From: Planctomycetota bacterium
GTDB taxonomy: Bacteria > Planctomycetota > Phycisphaerae > Sedimentisphaerales > Anaerobacaceae
Length of the DNA stretch: 64,000 nt
Assembly (NCBI GenBank): GCA_019456255.1
Contig: VRUG01000012.1
Location: 1-64,000, forward strand
Direction: 5' to 3'
Both the position numbers and the translations under genes were made by a program. Under the pieces are notes generated by a model. That model was not told where the DNA came from and made no database searches. It was given only the letters and a program-made list of their open reading frames with translations. Positions within the stretch are counted from its first letter, which is position 1; every line of letters begins with the position of its first letter. Positions 38,146 through 46,649 of this stretch are shown here, piece after piece.

Positions 38146-38508
38146 ACCGCATAGCTCCCAAAATCAAAATCACTTACCTGTCCCTCAGGGAGCCCCCAGA
38201 TCTGTGTTGGGGGTTTTGTCGTTATGTTTAGCCCCCAAATTCACCTTGGCCGTTTGTCATTCCTGCTTACGCAGGAATCCATGTTTTTATGCTTAGCCCT
38301 GCCATCACTATGGCAGGGTTTTTGTCATTTACGCCGTTAGGTTTAGCCCTGCCGCTGGCCTGCCCTGAGTTTATCGAAAGGCGGCAGGGGGTTTGCCTGC
38401 CCCCCCCCGAAGCATGCGATATATAAATGCAAAAATCAAAATCGTTGACATTACAACCCCCGCAAGGTAACTTATTGCTGATTTTGAATTTTTAACTTAG
38501 GTATCTCT
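38146..38508. repeat. Repeat-rich gap: hairpin modules and ATTCCTGC palindrome
   Basis: No gene in 363 bp. It holds AGCCCCCA...TGGGGGTTTTGTC (38191-38220), a half-copy at 38228, GTCATTCCTGC...GCAGGAATCCA (38256-38281), TTAGCCCTGCCA...TGGCAGGGTTTTTGTC (38293-38325), and a larger TTAGCCCTGCCG...CGGCAGGG with a CCTGAG...TCGAAAGG sequence in its loop (38343-38393). The first hairpin may terminate the preceding gene. pheT begins right after a 90-bp unique leader. Confidence 0.75.
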
Positions 38509-40515
38509 ATGAAAATCTCAATTAATTGGCTAAAAGACTATATCGATATCGACCAAACCCCGATGCAAATCGCCGACATCCTTAGCGATCTGGGCTTCCC
38601 AACAGAAGGCATAGAAACCATCGGCGACGACACCATCGTAGACGTCGAAATAACAAGCAACCGAGGCGACTGTCTCGGATATATCGGAGTCGCCCGCGAA
38701 TTGGCAGCTGTCACCGGAAATAAACTGAAAATCCCACAAGTTGAACTTCCCGAATCAGATAAGCAGGCCTCCGAGTTCACAAACATCGAAATCGCCGAAC
38801 CCGACCTTTGTCACCGCTATACAGGCCGAATCATCCAGGGCGTTAAAGTCGCACCCTCACCCGACTGGCTCGTAAATAGACTGCAAGCCCTCGGCATGAG
38901 AAGCGTAAACAACATCGTCGATGCAACAAACTACGTCATGATTGAAACCGGACAACCACCCCACGCTTTCGATTTCGACAAAATAACAGATGGAAAAATC
39001 ATCGTAAGAAAAGCAAAACCCGGAGAACAAATCGTCAGCATTGACGGCTCAAAATGTGACCTCGACCCGGATATGCTCATCATCGCAGACGCAAAAAAAC
39101 CCGTAGCTATCGCAGGAATCATGGGCGGACTCGATACAGAAGTCAGTGACAAAACCACCACCGTACTTCTCGAAGATGCCCACTTCGACCCGGTCTCGGT
39201 AAGAACAACATCAAGAAAACTCACCCTTGCCTCAGAATCCTCATTTAGATTCGAGAGGATCGTTGATACCGAAAATATCGATGCCGCGTCAAAAAGAACC
39301 GCCCAATTGATAATCCAATTAGCCGGCGGAAAAGTCGCTAAAGGAGTCGTCGATATCTACCCAAAAAAACCCGCACAAAAACACGTAACCCTGCGAATCG
39401 CTCGCCTGAATAAACTCCTTGGTATCGACATACCCCCGCAAACCGCCGTCGATATACTTGCAAGTTTACAACTGAACCCTAAACTCGAATCCGACATCGT
39501 GACATGCGAAATACCATCATGGAGAAGCGACATCTATCGAGAAGTCGACCTCATCGAAGAAGTAGCACGAGTACACGGATATGACAAAATTCCAACACAA
39601 AAAAGAATCGAAATAGAAGTAGCTCCCGTAAACCCGCATCAAAAACTGTCACAGGCATTGTCGGAAATTCTTAAAGGATGCGGATTCTACGAAACCATCA
39701 ATGTCACCTTCATCGATAATGCGACCGCCGAACTTTTCGCTCCAGATACCGCGCAGAGCATATCTGTAAAAGACGAATCCAGAAAAAATGCAAGCCTCCT
39801 GCGACAAAACCTTATAGGCTCATTGCTTGGCGTCTTAAAAACAAACCTGAACGCAAAAAATTCACCGTGCAGAATTTTCGAACTTGCAGACACCTTCATA
39901 TCACACTCAGAAAAACTCCCAATCGAAAAAACAAAACTCTCTCTCGTTTGTGACAGCGACCTGCGCGACCTCAGAGGAGTTATCGAAGCAATCGTAAAAT
40001 CACTCGATAAAGATGCCGAAATTACTTTCACCCCGCACGACCTGCCATGGGCACAAATCGGCGCTCAAATACTCGTAAACGGCGACATTATCGGCACCGC
40101 CGGTATCGTAAACAACGCCGTCAAAGAAAAATTCGATTTCAAGGAACTAACACCCGTAGCTGCCGAACTCGATTTTGCCCAACTTCAAAAATTACAAACT
40201 GCCGAAATAAAAATGAAACCTATCTCAAGATTCCCGTCAATCGAACGTGACCTCTCACTTATCCTCGATGAACAAACTACATGGGCAGATATCACACAAG
40301 CCGTAAACAAAAAAGCCCCCGACAAACTTCAGGACATCCGATTCGTCGGCATCTATCGCGGAAAGGGCGTTCCAGATAACAAAAAAAGCCTCACACTAAC
40401 ACTCACTTTCAGAGATGAAGATGGAACACTCACTCATGAAACCGTCGATAAATTCCAAGCAGGCATCGTAAAAGAATTGACCAAAAAAATAAAGGCGGAA
40501 CTAAGAACCGCATAA
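38509..40515 (+). CDS. pheT: Phenylalanine-tRNA ligase beta subunit, short form
   Basis: 668 residues. MKISINWLKDYIDID, ITSNRGDCLGYIGVARELAA, NNIVDATNYVMIETGQPPHAFDFDKI, the B5 domain (about 285-365) and the C-terminal ferredoxin-fold anticodon-binding domain (ISRFPSIERDLSLIL...) are all present. The EMAP/tRNA-binding domain found near residues 40-150 in the E. coli protein is missing, which explains the shorter length. The alpha subunit gene is not adjacent. AACTTAGGTATCTCT precedes the ATG. Confidence 0.95.
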   Translation: MKISINWLKDYIDIDQTPMQIADILSDLGFPTEGIETIGDDTIVDVEITSNRGDCLGYIGVARELAAVTGNKLKIPQVELPESDKQASEFTNIEIAEPDLCHRYTGRIIQGVKVAPSPDWLVNRLQALGMRSVNNIVDATNYVMIETGQPPHAFDFDKITDGKIIVRKAKPGEQIVSIDGSKCDLDPDMLIIADAKKPVAIAGIMGGLDTEVSDKTTTVLLEDAHFDPVSVRTTSRKLTLASESSFRFERIVDTENIDAASKRTAQLIIQLAGGKVAKGVVDIYPKKPAQKHVTLRIARLNKLLGIDIPPQTAVDILASLQLNPKLESDIVTCEIPSWRSDIYREVDLIEEVARVHGYDKIPTQKRIEIEVAPVNPHQKLSQALSEILKGCGFYETINVTFIDNATAELFAPDTAQSISVKDESRKNASLLRQNLIGSLLGVLKTNLNAKNSPCRIFELADTFISHSEKLPIEKTKLSLVCDSDLRDLRGVIEAIVKSLDKDAEITFTPHDLPWAQIGAQILVNGDIIGTAGIVNNAVKEKFDFKELTPVAAELDFAQLQKLQTAEIKMKPISRFPSIERDLSLILDEQTTWADITQAVNKKAPDKLQDIRFVGIYRGKGVPDNKKSLTLTLTFRDEDGTLTHETVDKFQAGIVKELTKKIKAELRTA

Positions 40516-40527
40516 ACATCTAACCCT

Positions 40528-40604
40528 TAGAGCACTTTAATGTTTTCTGTTCGCATTTAAGCCGCAATAGACATAAAGCGAACACGAAAAATTAAATTGC
40601 TCTA
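40528..40604. mobile_element. TA-flanked terminal-inverted-repeat element, short form (77 bp)
   Basis: Same family as 24545-24703 but in opposite orientation and without the 82-bp internal segment. The ends GAGCACTTTAATGTTTTC and GAAAAATTAAATTGCTC can fold into one long hairpin. It lies 12 bp after the pheT stop codon. Confidence 0.75.
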
Positions 40605-40632
40605 GTCCCACCTCACTGCAAGCCTTTATTTA

Positions 40633-40873
40633 CTTAAACTGACCGACAAATTTATGCCATAGATACTTGTCCCATATCGGTTAGCCCTGCCATCACTATG
40701 GCAGGGTTTTTGCCTGCCCTCCGTAGCTTTAGGCGAAGGAGGGTCATTCCTGCGAAAGCAGGAATCCAGCATAAAATAGCCTCCGACGAAGTCGGTTTCT
40801 CCGTAAGGAGTCCCCAGGACAATCATTCTGAATTCCTCAAACTGACTGATTTGTCAAAATAGGTCAGTTTGAG
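40633..40873. mobile_element. CTCAAACTGACC terminal-inverted-repeat element, copy A (241 bp)
   Basis: Left end CTTAAACTGACC, right end GGTCAGTTTGAG. The outer blocks (GACAAATTTATGCCATAG; CATAAAATAG...TCCGACGAAGTCGG...CTCCGTAAGGAG...CATTCT) match copy B at 45674-45966. The middle holds a TTAGCCC hairpin and an ATTCCTGC palindrome. No coding capacity. Confidence 0.75.
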
Positions 40874-41174
40874 TTGTTAAGGTATTAACTTATTGATTCT
40901 CTACCACTGCATGGTAGATACTTGTAGCAGCCATAGCAATACTTGTCTTCACCGTTTCTCCGTTCCAAAACTCGCGAACCGCGCGATACCGCTAATGGTT
41001 TTACCAACCCCGCATTAAGGTAAATACCTTGGCACCAAGGCGCACCAATACCGCAATTTGCCTTCAGATTTTTCACCCGAAATGCCGAAAACATATAGAG
41101 CAGAACTTCGTAAAAAACTTAGTCGGATAATGACATTACTTCTCGGCTAAATAGCCGCAGGTAACGTTATTTCC
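40874..41174. other. Unassigned intergenic stretch
   Basis: 301 bp between element copy A and the 6S RNA promoter. It has a CTACCA/TGGTAG dyad (40901-40916) and a CCTTGG/CCAAGG dyad (41026-41041). An open frame on the minus strand (40885-41094) lacks a ribosome site and resembles nothing I know. Possibly a remnant of another repeat. Confidence 0.35.
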
Positions 41175-41203
41175 TTGACTTTCGCTTTAAAATTTGATAT
41201 GAT
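41175..41203 (+). promoter_or_regulatory. Strong promoter of the 6S RNA candidate
   Basis: TTGACT, a 17-bp spacer and TATGAT; the start is expected near 41210. Confidence 0.8.
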
Positions 41204-41209
41204 AAAAAT

Positions 41210-41447
41210 AACAGCAGGCCTTACCCTGCGGTGTTGGTAATGGAAGATTGATTTGAAAAAACCGATACGCTCTTTTCAGGGAAGCCGTGAACTTGTTGGA
41301 TCAAAAATGCCTATTCGCTAGGACTTTTGGACACTTGCAAAGGCTGCCCACGTGGCTTTAAAGGGTTTATTCAAACGCTTTCATACCGCACATGTGGAGC
41401 AACGCCTGACTATTAACTAAAAAGGTCTCTAACGAGGCCTTTTTTTT
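41210..41447 (+). ncRNA. ssrS: 6S RNA candidate (SsrS)
   Basis: About 238 nt between a near-consensus promoter and a terminator, with no open frame. The 5' part CCCTGCGGTGTTGG fits the 6S 5' arm pattern. The 3' part TACCGCA can pair with TGCGGTG, and the outermost AGCAGGC pairs with GCCTGACT with one bulge. GGGAAGCC in the middle matches the conserved segment near the central bubble of 6S RNAs, and an inner hairpin (GCCTA/TAGG with flanking TCAAAA/TTTTGG) forms the terminal stem. The product would mimic an open promoter and bind housekeeping RNA polymerase. The assignment rests on short motifs and overall architecture. Confidence 0.68.
41419..41447 (+). terminator. Terminator of the 6S RNA candidate
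   Basis: Stem AAAAGGTCTC/GAGGCCTTTT with loop TAAC, then a T run. Confidence 0.85.
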
Positions 41448-41477
41448 ATAAAAAAAATTCCCCAAAATTATTCCTGT

Positions 41478-41735
41478 CCTGAGCATAGCCGAAGGGCCCC
41501 TCACAACCCGCACACAAAAAAATTACCACTCTGTCATTCTGAGCGAAGTGAAGAATCTCAACCCTAATTTATGTCAGAATCTTTAAATTTGTCTTTTACT
41601 TATCGCGGTCATTCCTGACTTGGTCAGGAATCCATTTTGGCTCGCGGCAGGGGGATTGTCATTGCGAGGAGGCCAAAGGCCGACGCGGCAATCTCAATAT
41701 CGTTTAGCCCTGCACTCGATGTAGTACAGGGTTCT
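41478..41735. repeat. Cluster of four dispersed repeat types
   Basis: In order: CCTGAGC...CGAAGGGCC (about 41486-41510), GTCATTCTGAGCGAAGTG...GAATCTC (41533-41559), GTCATTCCTGACTTGGTCAGGAATCCA as a palindrome (41608-41634), GTCATTGCGAGG...GCGGCAATCTC (41658-41695) and TTAGCCCTG...CAGGGTTCTTTTT (41704-41738). The rest up to 41825 is unique AT-rich sequence. Confidence 0.7.
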
Positions 41736-41825
41736 TTTTCCCTCTGTGAACTCTGTGTCCTCTGTGGCTAATAAGTTTTATAATTCCCTTGCGAAGCAAG
41801 GTTCCTCAATTTTGCATTTTAATTT

Positions 41826-42743
41826 TTAATCTTCTATTTTTTTTGCTGCTTCAAAATAAAAGATCGACGGATAAAGACCCTCGCCAATCGTGTAATATCC
41901 CAACCCATCAGAATCAAAACAAACCGCCTCGCCCTGAAACTCAAAAATAAATGGTATCACAGGAACACGGCAATATGCCTTACTAAAAACGTCACTAAGC
42001 GCCGACCCAGGTTCCCTGACCCACAAAATAACCTTATTTTTGTTTTTAACAATAACCAATTTACCGTCATGTGAAATGTCACCCGCCGTCGCCTCGATCA
42101 AATCAATACTGCCAACCTCTTCCATCAATGTCACCTTGCTTGTCGATTGAGGGTAAGAAGCCCTGAAAACTTTTGTCACCAACGCACTCTTGGTAATTAT
42201 ATATATGTCACCACTTGCCGGGTCAACTATCAAAGTCTCAGCGTTGGCCGAACCACCGGGATACTTCAACCTGATACGTTCCGCCTTATCTGTAGACTTG
42301 GTATACCCGCTCTCCCCCTCCTCAACTTTAGGCTCTAAAACTCGATAAACCGTAACAAATTTACGACGATTCCCATTGTCGCCAATGTCACCGATATAAA
42401 GATAATCACTGCCTGCCTCCGGGCCCGGACCTATCGCGATATCTTCCCAGTCCCGTGCCCCAGCACCTAAAACAATATATGTCCCGATTAATTCCCCGTT
42501 TCGCTTGATCGCATACAACTTCGCAGAATCGCCAGAATCGTTATGAATCCAGAAAACCCCCGAATTTTGCCGACTCGTCGCTATCCCAGACGTCTCGGTG
42601 ATAAAACTTGCTTTCAGACCGCCAACACGTATCCCTTCCTTATACTCAGGACAATCCCCGGACCTCTCACAACCAGCCGATAGCAACAAAACACCAAAAA
42701 GCAGGGCACATACACCTTTTTTCACAAAATCATATCTAAGCAT
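41826..42743 (-). CDS. Exported lipoprotein, beta-propeller-like, function unknown
   Basis: 305 residues. Signal peptide with lipobox LLSAGC (Cys25). The mature part begins with a cluster of conserved-looking motifs: SGIATSRQNSGVFWIHNDSGD, ARDWEDIAIGPGPEAGSDYLYIGDIGDN and PGGSANAETLIVDP. These recur in a family of secreted proteins of planctomycetes and actinomycetes that look like six-bladed propellers. No catalytic residues can be assigned. It stands alone between repeat-rich DNA and the divergent phosphorylase gene. Confidence 0.75.
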   Translation of the reverse strand: MLRYDFVKKGVCALLFGVLLLSAGCERSGDCPEYKEGIRVGGLKASFITETSGIATSRQNSGVFWIHNDSGDSAKLYAIKRNGELIGTYIVLGAGARDWEDIAIGPGPEAGSDYLYIGDIGDNGNRRKFVTVYRVLEPKVEEGESGYTKSTDKAERIRLKYPGGSANAETLIVDPASGDIYIITKSALVTKVFRASYPQSTSKVTLMEEVGSIDLIEATAGDISHDGKLVIVKNKNKVILWVREPGSALSDVFSKAYCRVPVIPFIFEFQGEAVCFDSDGLGYYTIGEGLYPSIFYFEAAKKIED

Positions 42744-43012
42744 AACACAATTCTACATAACATTAGGGGACTTTTCAAGAATTAACCAGCTCCCTGAAAA
42801 TCCCACCGACTCGACAAAAACTTTTAAACTCATTTTCAAAACCGAATTAGGTTTAAATATCGGACCTACAAAACACCACAATTTTAATTTATACAGGACT
42901 TTATTGCGTTTAAGCCCTCCAGCAGTTTGGTCGATTTAAAGTACATCGATGATGGATTATCTCTCGTCCGATAATTTACGACATCTTGTTAAAAAACTTA
43001 TGGAGAAGAAAA

Positions 43013-45649
43013 ATGCCAAAGGTTCGCAGCTTTACAGTATTGCCGGCTTTACCGGATTCATTAAAGGATCTGGAAGTCATCGCAAAAAATATGTTCTGGT
43101 CATGGAACCTTGAATTCGTCAGACTATTCAAAAGAATTGACTCGAACTTATGGAAAGCATGTGCGCATAACCCAATCAAACTACTCGGAACTGTCTCACA
43201 GCAGAGACTCGAGGACCTCGCAAAAAATGACGGCTTTATATGCGAACTAAAAAGAGCCGTCGAAAAATTAAACAATTACCAAAACAGACAATCATGGTTC
43301 GACAAAGTAAAACCACAGGGACCGCCGCCGGTCATCGCATACTTCAGCGCTGAATTCGGCATACATGAATGCCTGCCTGTTTATTCCGGTGGACTCGGCG
43401 TACTCGCAGGAGACCATCTAAAAAGCGCCTCTGATTTAGGAGTACCACTCGTCGCGGTCGGACTGCTTTACCAAAAAGGATATTTCAGACAATATCTTAA
43501 CATTGACGGTTGGCAGCAGGAAGTTTACGCCGAAAACGACTTCTACAACATGCCGCTCGAACTCGTCCGACAAAAAGGACAAAAACCTGTCACCATTCAA
43601 GTCGAATATCCCAATGGCCCCGTCTATGCGCAGATATGGTCAGTAAACGTCGGAAGGGTAAAACTATATTTACTCGACGCAAACATCGCCGCAAATACAC
43701 CCGAAGACAGACTCATAACAGCTAACCTCTACGGCGGGGACCTCGAAATGAGAATCAGACAGGAAATCATGCTCGGTATCGGTGGTTTGAGGTCACTCTT
43801 TGCCATGGGTATCAGACCTACTGTCTGCCACATGAACGAAGGACACGCCGCTTTCATGGCACTCGAAAGAATAAGAAACTTACAACAGGACGAAAACCTC
43901 TCCTTCGATGAAGCTTTCGAAGCTACAAAAGCAGGAAACGTCTTCACCATTCACACTCCGGTAAAAGCCGGAAACGATGAGTTCCCTGCTAAAATGATGA
44001 ATAAATATTTCGGAAATTATTTCCCACAACTACAAATAGACGAAAAACAGTTCCTCGGTCTCGGAAGAATTAACATAGACGATGAAAACGAAAATTTCAA
44101 AATGCCTGTACTCGCCCTAAAACTTAGCTCATACAAAAATGGTGTTAGCAAATTGCATGGCGACGTTACTCGAAATATGTGGGCAAATCTCTGGCAAAAT
44201 CTGCCTATTCACGAAGTGCCAGTAGGCTCTATCACTAATGGTATACATATTAAAACCTGGCTTTCGGAGGAGATGAATTCATTATACGAAAGATATTTAG
44301 GGCCAAACTGGTCGGAAGAAACTATTGATAAAGCTGTTTGGGAAAACATAAAGAATATTCCTGATGAAGAGTTTTGGCGCACGCACCAAAGGGGAAAAGA
44401 ACGCCTCATCGCTTTTTCAAGAAAAAGACTAAAGGCCCAGATGCAAAGAAGAGGGACATACCACACCGAATTGAACTGGGCAGAAGAAGTCCTCGACCCC
44501 GAAGCATTAACTATTGGTTTTGCCAGAAGATTTGCAACTTACAAAAGAGGTAACCTCCTCCTGAAGGACCCAACCAGACTTGCTAAAATACTAAACGACC
44601 CAGACAGGCCCGTACAGATTATCTTCGCTGGAAAAGCACATCCAAGAGACACCGAAGGAAAAGAGATCATTAGACAGATTATTCACTTCGCTAATCATTA
44701 CGATATGAGAAGAAGAATTGTCTTCCTCGAAGACTACAATATCGATGTCGCAAGAATGCTCGTCAGAGGCGTCGATGTCTGGCTTAATAATCCAAGAAGA
44801 CCTTTCGAAGCTTCAGGGACAAGCGGCATGAAAGCTGCCATAAACGGCGCTCTAAACATGAGTACACTCGACGGATGGTGGTGCGAAGGATACAGACCAG
44901 AAGGTGGATGGGCAATAGGCTCCGGTGAAGACTACGAAGACGCCGCATACCAGGATATGGTCGAATCGCAGGCTATGTATAACATGCTCGAAAATGAGGT
45001 CGTACCGCTTTTCTACACACGCTCTGCTGACAAACTGCCAAGAGCATGGATACACCGCGCAAAGAACTCTATACAGTTCATCGCACCGCAGTTCAACACA
45101 GACAGAATGGTCGGAGAATACACACAAAATTTCTACATACCTGCCGCTAAAAGATGGCAGCACCTCACCGCTGAAAATATGGCAAGAATAAAAGCCCTTG
45201 CCAAATGGAAACAAAACATAAGCTCGGTATGGAACGAACTTGAAATTAAAGATGTACAAATAAACATCAAAATCGACGGGAAAGAGCAAAAGCTAAGCTC
45301 AAGAGCACCAAAACTAAAAGTCGGACAAAGCCTACAGGTAAAGGCCCTCGTTAAACTATCTAGGCTAACACCAGAAGATGTCTCTGTTCAGCTGTATTCA
45401 GGACACGTAAACACATGGGGAGAAATCAGTGACGGCACCGCTGTAGAAATGAAATACCAATCACAAAACGAGCAGACCGATGAGCACTTCTTCGTCGGTA
45501 CCATGCCTTGCGAAACTTCTGGAAGACAGGGTATTGCCGTCAGATTGCTGCCAAAACATCCGGACCTGCTTGACCCAAATGACATGGGATTAATTCAGTG
45601 GGAAAATACCTCTGCAAAAAGAGACATGGTGACAAATCCGGTGGGATAA
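43013..45649 (+). CDS. glgP: Alpha-glucan phosphorylase
   Basis: 878 residues from the ATG at 43013, which has GGAGAAG 5 bp upstream; the frame is open 27 bp further but without a site. Starts with the DUF3417 domain found in the archaeal/short bacterial phosphorylase type, then HECLPVYSGGLGVLAGDHLKSASDLG, a phosphorylase core, and the PLP-lysine motif GTSGMKAAINGALNMSTLDG (Lys607). It releases glucose-1-phosphate from glycogen or maltodextrin. Single gene with no other glycogen genes nearby. Confidence 0.94.
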   Translation: MPKVRSFTVLPALPDSLKDLEVIAKNMFWSWNLEFVRLFKRIDSNLWKACAHNPIKLLGTVSQQRLEDLAKNDGFICELKRAVEKLNNYQNRQSWFDKVKPQGPPPVIAYFSAEFGIHECLPVYSGGLGVLAGDHLKSASDLGVPLVAVGLLYQKGYFRQYLNIDGWQQEVYAENDFYNMPLELVRQKGQKPVTIQVEYPNGPVYAQIWSVNVGRVKLYLLDANIAANTPEDRLITANLYGGDLEMRIRQEIMLGIGGLRSLFAMGIRPTVCHMNEGHAAFMALERIRNLQQDENLSFDEAFEATKAGNVFTIHTPVKAGNDEFPAKMMNKYFGNYFPQLQIDEKQFLGLGRINIDDENENFKMPVLALKLSSYKNGVSKLHGDVTRNMWANLWQNLPIHEVPVGSITNGIHIKTWLSEEMNSLYERYLGPNWSEETIDKAVWENIKNIPDEEFWRTHQRGKERLIAFSRKRLKAQMQRRGTYHTELNWAEEVLDPEALTIGFARRFATYKRGNLLLKDPTRLAKILNDPDRPVQIIFAGKAHPRDTEGKEIIRQIIHFANHYDMRRRIVFLEDYNIDVARMLVRGVDVWLNNPRRPFEASGTSGMKAAINGALNMSTLDGWWCEGYRPEGGWAIGSGEDYEDAAYQDMVESQAMYNMLENEVVPLFYTRSADKLPRAWIHRAKNSIQFIAPQFNTDRMVGEYTQNFYIPAAKRWQHLTAENMARIKALAKWKQNISSVWNELEIKDVQINIKIDGKEQKLSSRAPKLKVGQSLQVKALVKLSRLTPEDVSVQLYSGHVNTWGEISDGTAVEMKYQSQNEQTDEHFFVGTMPCETSGRQGIAVRLLPKHPDLLDPNDMGLIQWENTSAKRDMVTNPVG

Positions 45650-45673
45650 AAAAACGCTAAAAAAAACTACGGA

Positions 45674-45966
45674 CTCAAACTGACCGACAAATTTATGCCA
45701 TAGGTACTTGTCCCATATCGGTTACCTGTCCCCACTCGTCCACATCGTCAGATTTAGCTATAAATCTATGGGGATGTCGGATTCATTTATGAATCTACGG
45801 GGAGTCCTGCCATCACTATGCCAGGGTTTGTCACCCCTGCGGAAGCAGGGGCAGGAATCCAACATAAAATAGTCTCCGACGAAGTCGGTTTCTCCGTAAG
45901 GAGTCCCCGGGACAACCATTCTAAATTCTTCAAACTAACTAATTTGTCAAAATCGGTTAGTTTGAG
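45674..45966. mobile_element. CTCAAACTGACC terminal-inverted-repeat element, copy B (293 bp)
   Basis: Left end CTCAAACTGACC; right end GGTTAGTTTGAG. Shares the outer blocks of copy A (40633-40873) but has extra AGATTT...AAATCT and GATTCATTTATGAATC dyads (45750-45795) and a changed CCTGC hairpin. It ends 2 bp before the stop codon of the PTS gene and begins 24 bp after glgP, so it fills almost the whole gap. Confidence 0.75.
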
Positions 45967-45968
45967 GA

Positions 45969-46424
45969 CTAAGCTTCCTTCTTGCTGATAAGTTCATAAA
46001 CGTGTTCTGCCGAATCCGCGTTCACAAGTGACATCCGAAACTCTTCGTCAAGCATCAGCCTGCTTATACTTGCCAACGCCTGAATATGAGGACCAGTCTG
46101 GTCTGCCGGCGATAACAACAATAGAACGATACTAACACCCTTACCGTCAACACTCTCAAACTCTATCGGCTCTGACGATACGCCTATCGCCATTATCAAC
46201 TCTTTCACACTGCCGCACTTGCCGTGAGGTATCGCAATACCGGAACCAATACCTGTACTACGGGTCTTTTCACGAATCAAAACCACCTCTAAAACTTCTT
46301 CGCAGTTACTCAACGAACCATTACTTTCAAGCAAATCGATAAGCTCTTTAATAACCGCTTCTTTGTCGCTGTTTTCAAACCCAACCTTGATGTTCTTCTG
46401 TTCCAGTATCTTTGTCAAATTCAT
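45969..46424 (-). CDS. PTS EIIA domain protein (PtsN/fructose type)
   Basis: 151 residues, a single EIIA domain. The phosphorylated His is His67 in GSGIAIPHGKC, and LLLLSPADQTGPHIQALASISRLM matches the family. As a lone domain without EIIB/EIIC it is more likely a regulatory PtsN-like protein than a sugar transporter part. No HPr or EI gene is visible. Confidence 0.87.
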   Translation of the reverse strand: MNLTKILEQKNIKVGFENSDKEAVIKELIDLLESNGSLSNCEEVLEVVLIREKTRSTGIGSGIAIPHGKCGSVKELIMAIGVSSEPIEFESVDGKGVSIVLLLLSPADQTGPHIQALASISRLMLDEEFRMSLVNADSAEHVYELISKKEA

Positions 46425-46649
46425 AGTTCTAAATGCCTACCTAAATACCTTCCTCACAAATAATCACAAACATTTAATTATATCGGCTCGCAACACCCTT
46501 TACAACAACTTTCAACAATTTTAAACTTATTTCTCCCCTCTACCCCCATACCAGCCCAATTTCAGGCCCATTTTTTTGCCCTTTACATCTATATCAGCAA
46601 TATTATACAATAATCCATTATTAAAGGCACAGAGCCCAAAGGAATTATT

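Noticed and set aside
40885-41094. Minus-strand frame of 69 codons
   Set aside because: No ribosome site and no recognisable domain; sits in a repeat-rich gap beside the 6S candidate.
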